A stretch of DNA of 64,000 nt from RYN-230 sp963844695 (GTDB lineage: Bacteria; Actinomycetota; Actinomycetes; Streptosporangiales; Streptosporangiaceae). Shown here piece after piece: positions 9,875 to 23,901 of this stretch. The stretch is taken from the NCBI GenBank assembly GCA_963844695.1, contig CAWJPL010000028.1, positions 768,752 to 832,751 of the forward strand, read 5' to 3'. A program made the position numbers and the translations under genes. Numbering within the stretch: position 1 is the stretch's first letter; every line of letters begins with the position of its first letter. The notes below the pieces were generated by a model. That model was not told where the DNA came from. It searched no databases and saw only the letters and a list, made by a program, of their open reading frames with translations.

Positions 9875-10582
9875 TCACCCGGCCGGCGCGTCACCCGGCT
9901 GGCCTGCGTCGTCCGGCTGGCCTGCGTCGTCCGGCTGCGCGCTGGCCGTCCCGGCTCGTGAGCGGTAGGCGGACACGATCAGGCCGGCGACCGCGTCCAG
10001 CGGCAGGGCCGTGCTGTCGATGTGCAGGTGGAACAGGTCCGGGTCGTCGATGTCGGCCTTGTAGAGCCGGCGGACGTAGTGCGCGCGGGCCCGGTCCACC
10101 TCAGGCAGCCGCTGCCGCGCGGTCGCCTCGTCGGTGTTCTCGATCCGGGCGGCCTGGGCGATGCGCGCCCCGGGCGGGCCGAACAGCCGGACCCGCAGGA
10201 CGCCTGGCTCGCTGCGGAACGCGGCCGCGCCCGCGCGCCCGAGGATGACCGCGCCGGAGACGAGGGCGGCGCGCATGATGGCGTCGGCCTGCTCACGGAA
10301 CAGGGCCCCGTCACCAGGCGGGGCGATCAGGTCACGCGGCAGCGTGTCGGTGTGCGTGGCGATGACCCCGGCGGCCAGCGGGACCAGCGCGCTGATGAAG
10401 CGGTCGGGCAGGGAGCGGCGGGCCGCACCGCCTTCAGCCTCCTTGGCCGACACCTGCAGCTGCGCCGCGACGCGTGAGCTGATCGCCCGGTCCAGCAGGG
10501 GCAGGCCCAGCAGCTTGGCCACGTGCGGGGCGACGACGCTGCCGCCTGCGCCGTAGCCGGCCGAGATGGTGACACCAGGCAT
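9875..10582 (-). CDS. Cytidylate kinase-like protein
   Basis: 235 residues of the cytidylate-kinase-like P-loop family. It begins PGVTISAGYGAGGS, a nucleotide-binding loop in which GAGGS replaces the usual G-x-G-K-[ST] (the Lys is missing), as is common in this branch. GRAGAAAF and an Arg-rich lid (RARAHYVRRLYKADIDD) follow. The C-terminus ends in a short repeat (QPDDAG twice, then QPGDA) encoded by an 18-bp direct repeat at about 9897-9940. It is convergent with the ECF41 operon, separated by 19 nt. The physiological substrate is not known for these orphan homologues. Confidence 0.75.
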   Translation of the reverse strand: MPGVTISAGYGAGGSVVAPHVAKLLGLPLLDRAISSRVAAQLQVSAKEAEGGAARRSLPDRFISALVPLAAGVIATHTDTLPRDLIAPPGDGALFREQADAIMRAALVSGAVILGRAGAAAFRSEPGVLRVRLFGPPGARIAQAARIENTDEATARQRLPEVDRARAHYVRRLYKADIDDPDLFHLHIDSTALPLDAVAGLIVSAYRSRAGTASAQPDDAGQPDDAGQPGDAPAG

Positions 10583-10699
10583 CGCAGGCTGCCTCCTTAG
10601 CGGGCGAAAGGCACGCGCAGCGCAACCTTACGGCGGAGGCCGGGAATTAGTCAGTCCGCCTGGCAACCACGCTGGTCAACGGAAGGGGCGCGGCGGCCG

Positions 10700-16253
<5,554 letters not shown>

Positions 16254-16493
16254 GGACTGAGCCTCCCATGTACCTACGGGCGCACCAGGGCGACGTCTGA
16301 CCCCGGAGTGTCGCCTACACCCTGCCCTCTTTCTGCCGGGTACACCAATGTCGCGGATGTCCCACGCCGGAGCCGCTGCGTTGTGGGAACCGGCCAAAAG
16401 CGGCCCGGGCCGGGCGCCCGGCTGCCCCGCAGGCGCGGCCAGCGGGCGGTCCGGGGCCTCGCCTCCCGGGCGGGACCTTGACTCTGCGGTTCC
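16254..16493. other. Intergenic region between ACC and arsR
   Basis: Divergent intergenic region of 240 bp. It must hold the promoter of the large carboxylase (leftward). No convincing -35/-10 or ORF is visible; the right end joins the arsR operators. Confidence 0.4.
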
Positions 16494-16526
16494 GTTAGGG
16501 AAAACTAACCGTTAGTGGATGCTAAC
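16494..16526. promoter_or_regulatory. Tandem ArsR operators GTTAG-N6-CTAAC (x2)
   Basis: Two perfect inverted repeats of identical design: GTTAG-N6-CTAAC at 16494-16509 and 16511-16526, spaced 17 bp start to start. The second covers the GTG start codon at 16515. A dimeric winged-helix repressor bound here would block transcription of its own operon, and the position suggests a leaderless or very short-leader transcript. Confidence 0.7.
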
Positions 16527-16898
16527 CGAGCAGGTAACGGCTGGAGCGCGCTGGCGGACGGCACCCGGCGCGCCATCGTCAGCCGCCTGGCCGACGGGCC
16601 GCAGGCGGTGGGGCAACTGGCCGCGGGGCTGCCGGTCAGCCGGTCGGCGGTCTCCCAGCACCTGAAGGTCCTCAAGGACGCCGGGCTGGTCAGCGAGCGC
16701 GCGGCCGGCACCAGGCGCCTCTACCGGCTCAATCCGGCGGCGGTGGCCGCGTTGCGCGATCAGCTCGACACGTTCTGGCAGCGGGCCCTGGCCAGCTACG
16801 CAGACGTGGCCGAACAAGCGGTTGCGGAACAAGCGGGTGCCGGACAAGCGGGTGCCGGACAAGCGGGTGCCGGACAAGCGACAGAGGAGAGCCCATGA
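16515..16898 (+). CDS. ArsR-family regulator
   Basis: 127 residues. Winged HTH of the ArsR/SmtB fold: SALADGTRRAIVSRLADG, then the recognition helix VSRSAVSQHLKVLKDAGLV and wing GTRRLYRLN. No metal-binding Cys pair is visible, so it probably belongs to the non-metal ArsR group commonly paired with SRPBCC (AHSA1) proteins. The GTG start lies inside its own operator. The C-terminus is a low-complexity run of five-residue repeats encoded by a 15-bp tandem repeat, which probably adds length without function. Its stop overlaps the next start (ATGA). Confidence 0.9.
   Translation: MDANRAGNGWSALADGTRRAIVSRLADGPQAVGQLAAGLPVSRSAVSQHLKVLKDAGLVSERAAGTRRLYRLNPAAVAALRDQLDTFWQRALASYADVAEQAVAEQAGAGQAGAGQAGAGQATEESP
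16813..16880 (+). repeat. 15-bp tandem repeat in arsR 3' end
   Basis: About 4.5 copies of a 15-bp unit starting at 16813, 16828, 16843, 16858 and 16873, differing by a few bases in the first copies. It stays in frame and encodes EQAGA/GQAGA-type pentapeptides. A slippage-prone site expected to vary in copy number between strains. Confidence 0.85.
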
Positions 16899-17374
16899 CC
16901 CGAACCGAGGTCCCCGTGGTCCGCAAGCAGGTGGTGGTCAACGTGCCGGCCGCGCAGGCCTTCACGGCGTTCACCGAACGGTTCGGCGACTTCAAGCCGC
17001 CCGAGCACAACCTGCTCGGGGCCGCGATCAGCGAGACGGTCTTCGAGCCCCGCGTCGGCGGGCACATCTACGACCGCGCCGTGGACGGCAGCGAATGCCG
17101 GTGGGCGCGGATCCTGGCCTACGAGCCACCATCCCGCGTGGTGTTCAGCTGGGACATCGGCCCGCAATGGCAGGTCGAGACCGACCCGGAGCTGACCAGC
17201 GAAGTCGAGGTCCGGTTCGTGGCCGAGGGACCGGACCGCACCCGGGTCGAACTGGAGCACCGGCACCTCGACCGGCACGGCCCCGGGTGGCCGTCGGTCA
17301 GCGAGGGCGTCGACAGCGACCAGGGATGGCCGCTCTACCTGGCCCGGTACGCCGCCCTGCTCGAGAGCCGCTGA
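16895..17374 (+). CDS. SRPBCC (AHSA1-like) protein
   Basis: 159 residues with the START/Bet v1-like fold of the AHSA1 group: VVRKQVVVNVPAAQAFTAF at the N-terminus, GG-containing strand FEPRVGGHIYDRAVDG, and a C-terminal helix (QGWPLYLARYAALLES). Such proteins bind a small hydrophobic ligand; the ligand is not known. It overlaps arsR by 4 nt (ATGA) and is almost certainly controlled by it. Confidence 0.87.
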   Translation: MTRTEVPVVRKQVVVNVPAAQAFTAFTERFGDFKPPEHNLLGAAISETVFEPRVGGHIYDRAVDGSECRWARILAYEPPSRVVFSWDIGPQWQVETDPELTSEVEVRFVAEGPDRTRVELEHRHLDRHGPGWPSVSEGVDSDQGWPLYLARYAALLESR

Positions 17375-17375
17375 G

Positions 17376-17834
17376 ATGGCACCGACCGTCGCCAGTACCG
17401 TGGTGGACCGGCCCGCCGCGCAGGTGTTCGCCTACACCACCGACCCGGCCCGCTTCCCAGAATGGCAGCAGGGTGTCGTCGAGGGTCATCTGGAGCAGCC
17501 CGGCCCCGCGCAGGTGGGCTCGAAGTGCCTGACCACCCGGCGCATTGGCGGAGCCAGCCGGGTCGTCACCTCCGAGCTGACCCACGTCGACCCACCCAGG
17601 ACGTGGGGCGTGCGGGGCGTGGACGGACCCGTCCGCGCCACCGTGGACGTCACCGTGGAAGCCCTGACCGAGACCAGTTCCCGGCTGACCATCGCGGTCG
17701 ACTTCGACGGGCACGGCATCGGCCGGCTGCTCGTCCCGCTCGTCGTCCGCCGCCAGGCCGAAAAGGAGATGCCAGCCAACGTGCAAGCCCTGAAGCGGCG
17801 CGTCGAGGGCCAGCCGCCCGAGCGTCGGGCGTGA
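17376..17834 (+). CDS. SRPBCC-family protein
   Basis: 152 residues; a second SRPBCC protein directly after the first with a one-base gap. It begins VASTVVDRPAAQVFAYTTDPARFPEWQQG, the typical first strand and helices of the polyketide-cyclase/dehydrase-like branch, and ends in a long basic helix. It is the third gene of the arsR operon. The role is unknown, probably binding or sensing a hydrophobic small molecule. Confidence 0.85.
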   Translation: MAPTVASTVVDRPAAQVFAYTTDPARFPEWQQGVVEGHLEQPGPAQVGSKCLTTRRIGGASRVVTSELTHVDPPRTWGVRGVDGPVRATVDVTVEALTETSSRLTIAVDFDGHGIGRLLVPLVVRRQAEKEMPANVQALKRRVEGQPPERRA

Positions 17835-17844
17835 AAGCCCGGAG

Positions 17845-18120
17845 CTAGAACCTAAGGGTCCGCAGGCCTACGTGCAGGAGACGGGCGCCGAGCGCGCCGG
17901 CCGCGCCGGTAACCACGCCTTTGGTGATGGTGGAGCCGTGCTCCGCACCGAAATTCTTGCCCGCCCTGATGATGGGGGTAGCGGCCCCAGTGAACCCTTC
18001 GATGAAAGCCCCGTGGTCAGTCGAAGCGTCGTAGGTACCCTTGGCCAGCCCGGCAGCGATCGCCACGGGGGTTACGGCAACGGCACTGACGTTCTCCCAG
18101 AACTCACTTTTATTCTCCAT
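17845..18120 (-). CDS. Small Gly/Ala-rich protein of unknown function
   Basis: 91 residues starting MENKSEFWENVSAVAV. The ATG has GGGAG about 10 nt upstream. Its start region and leader are much more AT-rich than the surroundings (codons such as AAT, AAA and AGT, and an AT-rich stretch at 18120-18180). After a polar N-terminus it is dominated by Gly/Ala/Thr segments (VAIAAGLAKGTY, GVVTGAAGALGARLL), suggesting membrane association with glycine-zipper packing. No family recognised; possibly horizontally acquired. It is convergent with the arsR operon. Confidence 0.6.
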   Translation of the reverse strand: MENKSEFWENVSAVAVTPVAIAAGLAKGTYDASTDHGAFIEGFTGAATPIIRAGKNFGAEHGSTITKGVVTGAAGALGARLLHVGLRTLRF

Positions 18121-18311
18121 CTACCGTTCGCTCTCCCGATAAAAATTGCGAATTTCTATTGTGTACCACCAATTGTAGGGCCCGCCCAGTAAACCGGCGT
18201 CAGACTGCGGGTGGAACTATAGCTTCCTGGCATCATCCTGCCCGGCGGCGCGGGGGCGCGCCAGGGGGCTGGCACCCGCATCCGGGGTGGATCTAGGTCT
18301 ACCCCGGGATG

Positions 18312-18340
18312 CACGCGCCGCCGCACCAGTGCGGCGCGTG
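18312..18340 (-). terminator. Hairpin terminator of the hydrolase gene
   Basis: Perfect 10-bp arms (18312-18321 and 18331-18340) with a 9-nt loop, immediately downstream of the hydrolase stop codon at 18345. A second imperfect stem lies just beyond (about 18273-18311). Confidence 0.55.
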
Positions 18341-18344
18341 AGGG

Positions 18345-19191
18345 TCAGGCCGGGACCAGGAAGGTGCTGATCTCGCTGGCGACGCGGCCGGCTCGTCGAG
18401 CGGGAGGAAGGTATGGCCGCCTTCGACCTCGACCAGGCGGGCGTCGGGGAAGGCCGCCGCCAGCCGGCGGGCGAGCGGCAGCGGGAAGAACCGGTCGCCG
18501 GTACCCCACAGCAGCAGCACCGGCCGGGTGAAGCGGCCCAGCCGCGCCGACACGTCCAGCAGGCCGGCCGGGCGGACCCCGCGCATGAACCGGGCCGTGT
18601 CCGCGGCGCACGCCGGCGTCGGTGAGCAGCGGGGTGACCCAGCGCTGGGTGAGCGCGGCGTCCAGTGGCCGCGTGACGAACGGGCCGTAGCCGGCCCGCG
18701 AGTGCCGGACCGCCGCCCAGCGCAGCGGACGCGAGATCAGCCACAGCCGGGCCGGGCCGCTGATCAGCTTCAGCATCAGGCCGCCGGGCGGGGGCGGGAA
18801 CTGGTCGAAGGCGTCGCAGTTGGTCAGGACCAGCCGCCCGATCCGCGAGGAGTCGGTGTCGACGGACGAACTGGCACAGTGCGCCGCCGGTGTCGTTGCC
18901 GGCCAGGGTCACGTCGGTCAGGCCGAGGGCCTCCAGGAAAGACAGCACCAGCCGGGCCACGCCGCGCGGGCTGACGTCGGTGCCTGGTTTCAGGGCCGTC
19001 GGGTGGGCGCCCAGCGGCAGGTCGGGCGCGTAAGAGCGGATACCGCGCTCGGCCAGGGCGGCGGCGACGCCGGCCCATATCTCGCCGTTGACCAGGATGC
19101 CGTGGACGAAGACCACGGGCGGGAGCGGGCTGTCGGCCGGGCCGGCCACCCGGTAGTTGACGCGGCCTTGGGGAAGGTTGACCGTCGGCAT
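18345..19191 (-). pseudogene. Alpha/beta hydrolase, multiply frameshifted
   Basis: Reconstructs to an alpha/beta-hydrolase of about 280 residues starting MPTVNLPQGRVNYRVAG (AGGAG just upstream). The oxyanion region is VVFVHGILVNGEIW; the nucleophile elbow is AGNDTGGA, with Asp rather than Ser, as in haloalkane-dehalogenase-like enzymes. Later come LLLWGTGDRFFPL and the catalytic His in EGGHTFLPLDEP. At least three frame changes are needed: after about 18880, near 18610 and near 18400. The last frame ends STFLVPA at 18345. Whether these are sequence errors or real inactivation cannot be decided here. Divergent from tetR and probably regulated by it. Confidence 0.72.
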
Positions 19192-19234
19192 GTCGGAACT
19201 CCTCTGCGGTACGGTATGACCATGTCCCTAGTAA

Positions 19235-19253
19235 CATACAAACAGTCTGTATG
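19235..19253. promoter_or_regulatory. TetR operator palindrome over the tetR start
   Basis: 19-bp palindrome CATACA-N7-TGTATG with a single mismatched pair, whose right end is the ATG of tetR (19251-19253). It lies in the 59-bp divergent region between tetR and the hydrolase gene, an ideal place to repress both. Confidence 0.7.
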
Positions 19254-19876
19254 AATAGCAACAGGCGAACCCAGGCCGAGCGGTCGGCCGCCACCCGTGA
19301 CGCCCTGGTCACGGCCGGACGCGAGTTGTTCGGGGCGCGCGGCTACGCCGACGTCGGAACCGAGGAAGTCGTCCGCGCGGCCGGGGTCAGCCGTGGTGCG
19401 CTGTACCACCAGTTCGCCGACAAGGCCGAGCTGTTCGCCGCGGTCCTGCGGTCCGTGGAGGAGACGACCAACGCGCGCGTCGTGGCGGCGGTCGCCGCGG
19501 CCGGCCCGGACGACCCGATCGCCGCCATGCGCCTGGCCACGGCGGTCTTCCTGGACGTCTGCACCGAACCCGGGATGGCGCGGATCATGCTCATCGACGC
19601 TCCGGCCGTCCTCGGCGCACAGGCCGAGGGTGAGGCCAGCGAAACTGATATAGGTCTTGTCGTGCAGTTCCTCAGCCGCGGCGTCGGGCTCGGCCAGATC
19701 GTCCCGCAGCCCGTGATGCCCCTGGCCCGCATTCTGTTCGGCGCGCTCCGCGAAGCGCGGTGTTCCTCGCCCGCGCGCGACCCGGCGGCCGCCCGCGACC
19801 AGGTGGGCGCGTCCTGGACCGCATCATCGGGTCGGTCGCGGCCCGGGAGCAGGCAGAGGCGGGTGGCCGGGGATGA
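19251..19876 (+). CDS. TetR-family regulator (C-terminal frameshifts)
   Basis: About 208 residues. N-terminal HTH: TRDALVTAGRELFGARGYADVGTEEVVRAAGVSRGALYHQF. The ligand domain is intact until about 19760 (LARILFGALREA). After that the frame must change: the expected helix ...VLDRIIGSVAAREQAEAGGRG reads in another frame and ends at the TGA at 19876, overlapping the next ATG (ATGA). There is no Shine-Dalgarno sequence, and the operator covers the start codon, so the transcript may be leaderless. It probably represses itself and the divergent hydrolase. Confidence 0.82.
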
Positions 19877-20901
19877 GCCAGACCGCGTCGCGCCAGCCGC
19901 CGTGGGCGGAGTTCGAGCCGTACCGGGGTGAGCTGGTGGCGTACTGCTACCGGATGCTGGGCTCCTTCCACGAGGCCGAGGACCTGGTGCAGGAGACGAT
20001 GCTGCGGGCGTGGAGGGCCCGCGACCGCTACGACCGCACCCGGGCGTCGGTCCGGACCTGGCTGTACCGGATCGCGGCCAACGTCTGCCTGACCGCGCTG
20101 CAGGGGCGGGCGCGGCGGCCGTTGCCGTCCGGGCTGGGTGCGCCGGGCGACGATCCCGGGGTGCCGCTGACGCCGGCCTTCGACGTCCCCTGGCTGCAGC
20201 CGTTTCCCGACGCGCGATACGACCTGGAGCTGCGGGCGGACATGCGGCTCGCGCTGGTGGCGGCGATGCAGGTGCTGCCGCCGCGGCAGCGGGCCGTGCT
20301 GGTGCTCCGCGAGGTACTGGAGTTCAGCGCCGCCGAGGTCGCCGCGCAGCTCGGGACCACGGTCGCCGCCGTCAACAGCGCCCTGCAGCGGGCCCGCGCC
20401 GCCCTCGCGGACGCGGGCGACGTGGGCGAGGTCACCGAGCCGGACGATCCCGAGGTGCGCGCGGTGATCGGACGGTACGTGCGGGCGTTCGAGGCAGCCG
20501 ACGTCCCCGCGCTCGTCCGGCTGCTCACCGACGAGGCGGTCCTGGAGATGCCGCCGGTGCCGCTGTGGTTCCGGGGCCGCCGCGACTACGGCCTGTTCAT
20601 CCGCCGCGTGTTCGAGACGCGCGGGACGGGCTGGAGGGTCAGCCAGCTCACCGCCAGCGGGCAGCCCGCGCTCGCCGCGTACGCGCCGGAGCCCGGCGGC
20701 GGGCACCGGCTGCACACGCTGCAGGTCTTCACGGTCACCGGCGGCCGGGTCGCGCGGAACGTGGTGTTCGCCGACCCGCGCGTGTTCGAGGCGTTTGACC
20801 TGCCCGCGCAGATTTTCCCCGGACAGCCCGCCCGCCGCGATGAGCCGGGCCGGTGCCGCCGGTATGTACCGGTGAGCATCGACCGAAGGGATCCATCGTG
20901 A
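19873..20901 (+). CDS. ECF sigma factor, SigX5/TIGR02960-like
   Basis: 342 residues. Region 2: ELVAYCYRMLGSFHEAEDLVQETMLRAWR; region 4: LPPRQRAVLVLREVLEFSAAEVAAQLGTTVAAVNSALQRAR. The WLQPFPDARYD linker between them is typical of this group, and a SnoaL-like C-terminal domain (IGRYVRAFEAADVPALVRLL) follows. Coupled to tetR upstream by ATGA and overlapping the DHFR-like gene downstream by 4 nt, so the three form one operon. No separate anti-sigma factor is seen; the C-terminal domain may provide control. Confidence 0.9.
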   Translation: MSQTASRQPPWAEFEPYRGELVAYCYRMLGSFHEAEDLVQETMLRAWRARDRYDRTRASVRTWLYRIAANVCLTALQGRARRPLPSGLGAPGDDPGVPLTPAFDVPWLQPFPDARYDLELRADMRLALVAAMQVLPPRQRAVLVLREVLEFSAAEVAAQLGTTVAAVNSALQRARAALADAGDVGEVTEPDDPEVRAVIGRYVRAFEAADVPALVRLLTDEAVLEMPPVPLWFRGRRDYGLFIRRVFETRGTGWRVSQLTASGQPALAAYAPEPGGGHRLHTLQVFTVTGGRVARNVVFADPRVFEAFDLPAQIFPGQPARRDEPGRCRRYVPVSIDRRDPS

Positions 20902-21455
20902 GCGTCATCGTCATTCACTTCATCACCCTGGACGGGATCGTGTCCGACCCCGACGGGTCCGACGGCACGCCGGCCGGCGGCTGGGCGTTCCGGCACGGCC
21001 CCGAGACCGTCGCCGGCGACAAGTTCCGGCTCGGCAGCGTCCTGGACGACGGGGTCATGCTGCTGGGGCGCCGGACCTGGCAGCTGTTCTCGCGGCTGTG
21101 GCCCGGACGCGACGACCCGTTCTCCGCGCGGATGAACGCCTCGGCGAAGCTGGTCGCCACCCGCACGCTGGCGGACGCGTCGGCGTGGGGGAACTCCCGG
21201 ATCATCGACGGCGACGTCGTCGACGCCGTCAAGCGCGAGCAGCGCGACGTGATCATCACCGGCAGCCTGAGCGTCGTGCACGCGCTGATGGCCCGGGACC
21301 TGATCGACGAGTACCGGCTGCTGACCTTCCCCACGGTCCTCGGCGCCGGTGAGCGGCTGTTCCCGGCCGGCGGCCCGCCGGTGTACCTGGAGTGCCTGTC
21401 AGCCGAGCGGGCCGGCGCCGCCGTCCTCACGCAGTACCGGAGGGCGGCACGATGA
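20898..21455 (+). CDS. Dihydrofolate-reductase-like (RibD C-terminal) protein
   Basis: 185 residues. GTG at 20898 with GAAGGG 8 nt upstream. It begins VIVIHFITLDGIVSDPDG, has VMLLGRRTWQLFSRLWP and ends with the family's EYRLLTFPTVLGAGERLFP block. These stand-alone RibD_C proteins bind NADPH and are widespread in actinomycetes beside ECF sigma genes; the substrate is unknown. A second member lies at 35930-36463. Confidence 0.85.
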   Translation: MSVIVIHFITLDGIVSDPDGSDGTPAGGWAFRHGPETVAGDKFRLGSVLDDGVMLLGRRTWQLFSRLWPGRDDPFSARMNASAKLVATRTLADASAWGNSRIIDGDVVDAVKREQRDVIITGSLSVVHALMARDLIDEYRLLTFPTVLGAGERLFPAGGPPVYLECLSAERAGAAVLTQYRRAAR

Positions 21456-21484
21456 CGCCTACAGCAAGCGCGGCGCGATGACGC

Positions 21485-22174
21485 TTACATCAGCGGCATG
21501 AGCCCGGGGACCGACGCGGGCGCGAGGACGATCAGGACTCCGAGTCCGGCGATCGCCAGGGCGACCGGCACGTCGACGGCGGCCTTCGCGGGCAGGAGCT
21601 TCTGGCCGAGCGCGAGGACGGTGATCACCGCCATCCAGCCGACGCTCATGACGCTCAGCGCCACCAGGATCACCATCAGCCCGGCGCTGGACCCGAGGCA
21701 GCACAGCCCGTAGCCGAGCCCCGGGCCGGTGCTCTCCTGGCAGCGGCGCCGGAAGTGCCGCTTGAGCGGCGTGAGCTCGTAGCCGCCGGCCGCGATCACC
21801 GCCGCGCCGGCCACGGCGAACCCGTGCGGCCGGTCCAGCGCGTACACCGCGACGCCTGCCAGAGCCCAGACGGCCAGGTAGGACCCGAGGAAGAGCGGCA
21901 CGCCGCGGACCTGGCCGCGGGCCTGAACATGCCGCACGACGGCCGGGGCCGCGCCCGGCAGCATCATCGCCGCCATCATCGTCACCCACACGACGGCGAA
22001 GAACGCGAACGAGCCGAGCCGGGTCGCCACCCCCATGTCCATCCCGCTCATCTGCCGGACCGCGGCCACCCAGGACACCGCGGCCAGCCCGAGAGTCAGG
22101 GCCAGCGCGGCCGCCGTCGCGGCGGTCCCGGCGCTGACCCGGCCGGCCCGCCCGACGCGATCAGGAAACTCCAT
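21485..22174 (-). CDS. DUF2182 metal-binding integral membrane protein
   Basis: 229 residues. ATG at 22174 is chosen because GGGAGG lies 6 nt upstream. Six or more hydrophobic segments are visible. Family hallmarks: MSGMDMG (Met/Asp-rich), VVWVTMMAAMMLPGAAP and GYELTPLKRHFRRRCQ followed by CCLGSSAGLM. DUF2182 proteins are predicted metal-binding membrane proteins of unknown transport role. Tandem GCAAY-N6-GTTGC palindromes lie directly upstream. Confidence 0.85.
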   Translation of the reverse strand: MEFPDRVGRAGRVSAGTAATAAALALTLGLAAVSWVAAVRQMSGMDMGVATRLGSFAFFAVVWVTMMAAMMLPGAAPAVVRHVQARGQVRGVPLFLGSYLAVWALAGVAVYALDRPHGFAVAGAAVIAAGGYELTPLKRHFRRRCQESTGPGLGYGLCCLGSSAGLMVILVALSVMSVGWMAVITVLALGQKLLPAKAAVDVPVALAIAGLGVLIVLAPASVPGLMPLM

Positions 22175-22192
22175 GACGGCCTCCCAGTAATA

Positions 22193-22233
22193 GCAATCGG
22201 TCGGTTGCAATACTATGGCAACCGACTGGTTGC
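22193..22233. promoter_or_regulatory. Tandem 16-bp operator palindromes
   Basis: GCAAT-N6-GTTGC at 22193-22208 and GCAAC-N6-GTTGC at 22218-22233, centres 25 bp apart, just upstream of the DUF2182 start. The outer five bases of the second copy are perfectly symmetric. They probably bind a dimeric repressor encoded elsewhere. Confidence 0.6.
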
Positions 22234-22261
22234 GTCAAAGGCCCGGGCAGGCCGGCCGGGC

Positions 22262-23306
22262 TCAGCCGATGGTCTTGACGAGCTCGATGGCGCGGGCGAG
22301 GGTCGCGAGGCGGCGGTCCAGAGTGTCGCCGGCCGGGTAGAGCCGGACAGTGTCGACGCCGGTGTCGCGCCAGACCCGGAGGCGTTCGCGCACCATCTGC
22401 TCGGTGCCGATCAGCGTGGTGCCCAGGACCATCTCGTCGGTGACCAGGCCGGCGGCGCCGTCGTGGTCGCCGGCCTGCCAGCGCGCCTGAATCTGAGCTG
22501 CGACCTCGGCCCAGCCCTGCCGGCTGTAGGCCTGGTTGTAGAAGTTCGTGCTGGCCGATCCCATCCCGCCGAGGCTGAACGCCAGTTCTTTCTTGCGTCC
22601 GGCGAGGTGCGCCGTGACCGCCTCTTCGTCGTCCAGGAACGCGACCTCAGCCCCCTGGCACACGTCCAGGTCGTCGCGGGCGCGCCCCGACGCGGCGAGC
22701 CCGCGGTCGAGGTGCTCGAAGTAGGCCGCCGAGCCTTCCGGCACGAAGCTGGTTCCCAGCCAGCCGTCGGCCACGGCACCGGTGAGTTCGAGCATCTTCG
22801 GTGACATCGAGGCGACGTAGATGGGGATGCCGGGGTTCGCGCCCAGCGACAGCCGCATAGGCCGCGCCTCCCCGGCGGCCGGGATGCTGGAACTGGGTTC
22901 CGGAGTAGGTGATCTTTTCCCCGGAGAAGGCCTGACGGAGCACCTCGATGGTCTCCCGCATCCGGGCCAGCGGCCGGGCGAACGGCACCCCATGCAGGCC
23001 TTCGATCACTTGCGGTCCGGACGGTCCGAGACCGAGCAGGAACCGGCCGCCCGACAGCTGGGCCAGGGTCATGGCGGTCATCGCGATCAGCGGGGGAGTC
23101 CGGGTGCCGAGCTGGATGACGCCCGAGCCGAGCAGCAGCCGGTCGGTGCGCGCGGCGAGGTATCCCAGCGGTGAGGGCGCGTCTGACCCCCAGGCCTCGG
23201 CGACCCAGCAGATGTCCAGGCCGAGCTTCTCGGCCTCCAGGACGAAGTCGAGGGTCTCGCTCCAGGTGCCTTGCTGGCTGGCTTCGATCGTGGTCGCGGT
23301 GCGCAT
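22262..23306 (-). CDS. LLM-class F420-dependent oxidoreductase (one frameshift)
   Basis: About 347 residues. Starts MRTATTIEASQQGTW at 23306 and shows luciferase-like features: DICWVAEAWGSDA, LLLGSGVIQLGTR, GRFLLGLGPSGPQVIEG; in the second frame, IPIYVASMSPKMLELTGAVADGWLG. The frame changes between about 22880 and 22905, between the FSGEKITYSGTQFQ strand and the PMRLSLG strand. F420H2- or FMN-dependent oxidation of an unknown substrate is expected. Its start overlaps the stop of the upstream SRPBCC gene (TGATG), so the pair is coupled. Confidence 0.85.
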
Positions 23307-23815
23307 CAGGCCTGCTCGGCGAGGGCCTTGATGGCGGCGAGGCCGCGGGTCATCGACTCCTCGAACTCCCGCATCCGGACGAAGACGATCTTCTGTTCCT
23401 TGTCCGGCATCCGGTCGATGGCGATGCTGAGCCCGGAGCGGCCTGGCCCGAGCCGCACCCACTGGCCCAGCGTCGTTCCGCCCGGCCCGGGACGCAGGGT
23501 GAACCGCCACGTCGCGCTCGGCCGCTCCGGATCCTGCACGGCCCACGCGAACACCCGGCACGGCTCGTACTGCACGACGTGCGACGTGGTGGACCACTCT
23601 CCCAGCGCGTCGTGCTTGCTGTGCCCGAGGAATCGTGCGCCCACGGCGGGCTGGGAGATCCCGTCGAGCCATTCGACGGACTGGAGTTCGCGGCTCAGGG
23701 CCGGCATCAGCGCGATGTCGGACACCAGCCGCCAGACGTGTTCCGGTGGCGCCTCGATCCAGGTTGACACCTCGACCGTCGGCATGTCGGCGTAGCGTGC
23801 CCCGGTCCACTCCAC
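23306..23815 (-). CDS. SRPBCC-family protein
   Basis: 169 residues, polyketide-cyclase/dehydrase-like SRPBCC fold: VEVSTWIEAPPEHVWRLVSDIALMP at the N-terminus, EWLDG, and a C-terminal helix (FEESMTRGLAAIKALAEQA). The GTG start gives MEWTGARY; ATG at MPTVE is an alternative. First gene of a two-gene unit with the LLM oxidoreductase; it may bind the same hydrophobic substrate. Confidence 0.83.
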   Translation of the reverse strand: MEWTGARYADMPTVEVSTWIEAPPEHVWRLVSDIALMPALSRELQSVEWLDGISQPAVGARFLGHSKHDALGEWSTTSHVVQYEPCRVFAWAVQDPERPSATWRFTLRPGPGGTTLGQWVRLGPGRSGLSIAIDRMPDKEQKIVFVRMREFEESMTRGLAAIKALAEQA

Positions 23816-23901
23816 ACCCAGAACCTACGCTTCCGCCGGGCCGGGCGTGCGGGCCACCGTCACCGGGCTCGCGGTGGCGGGGCAGCGGTGCTGCCCGGGA
23901 G

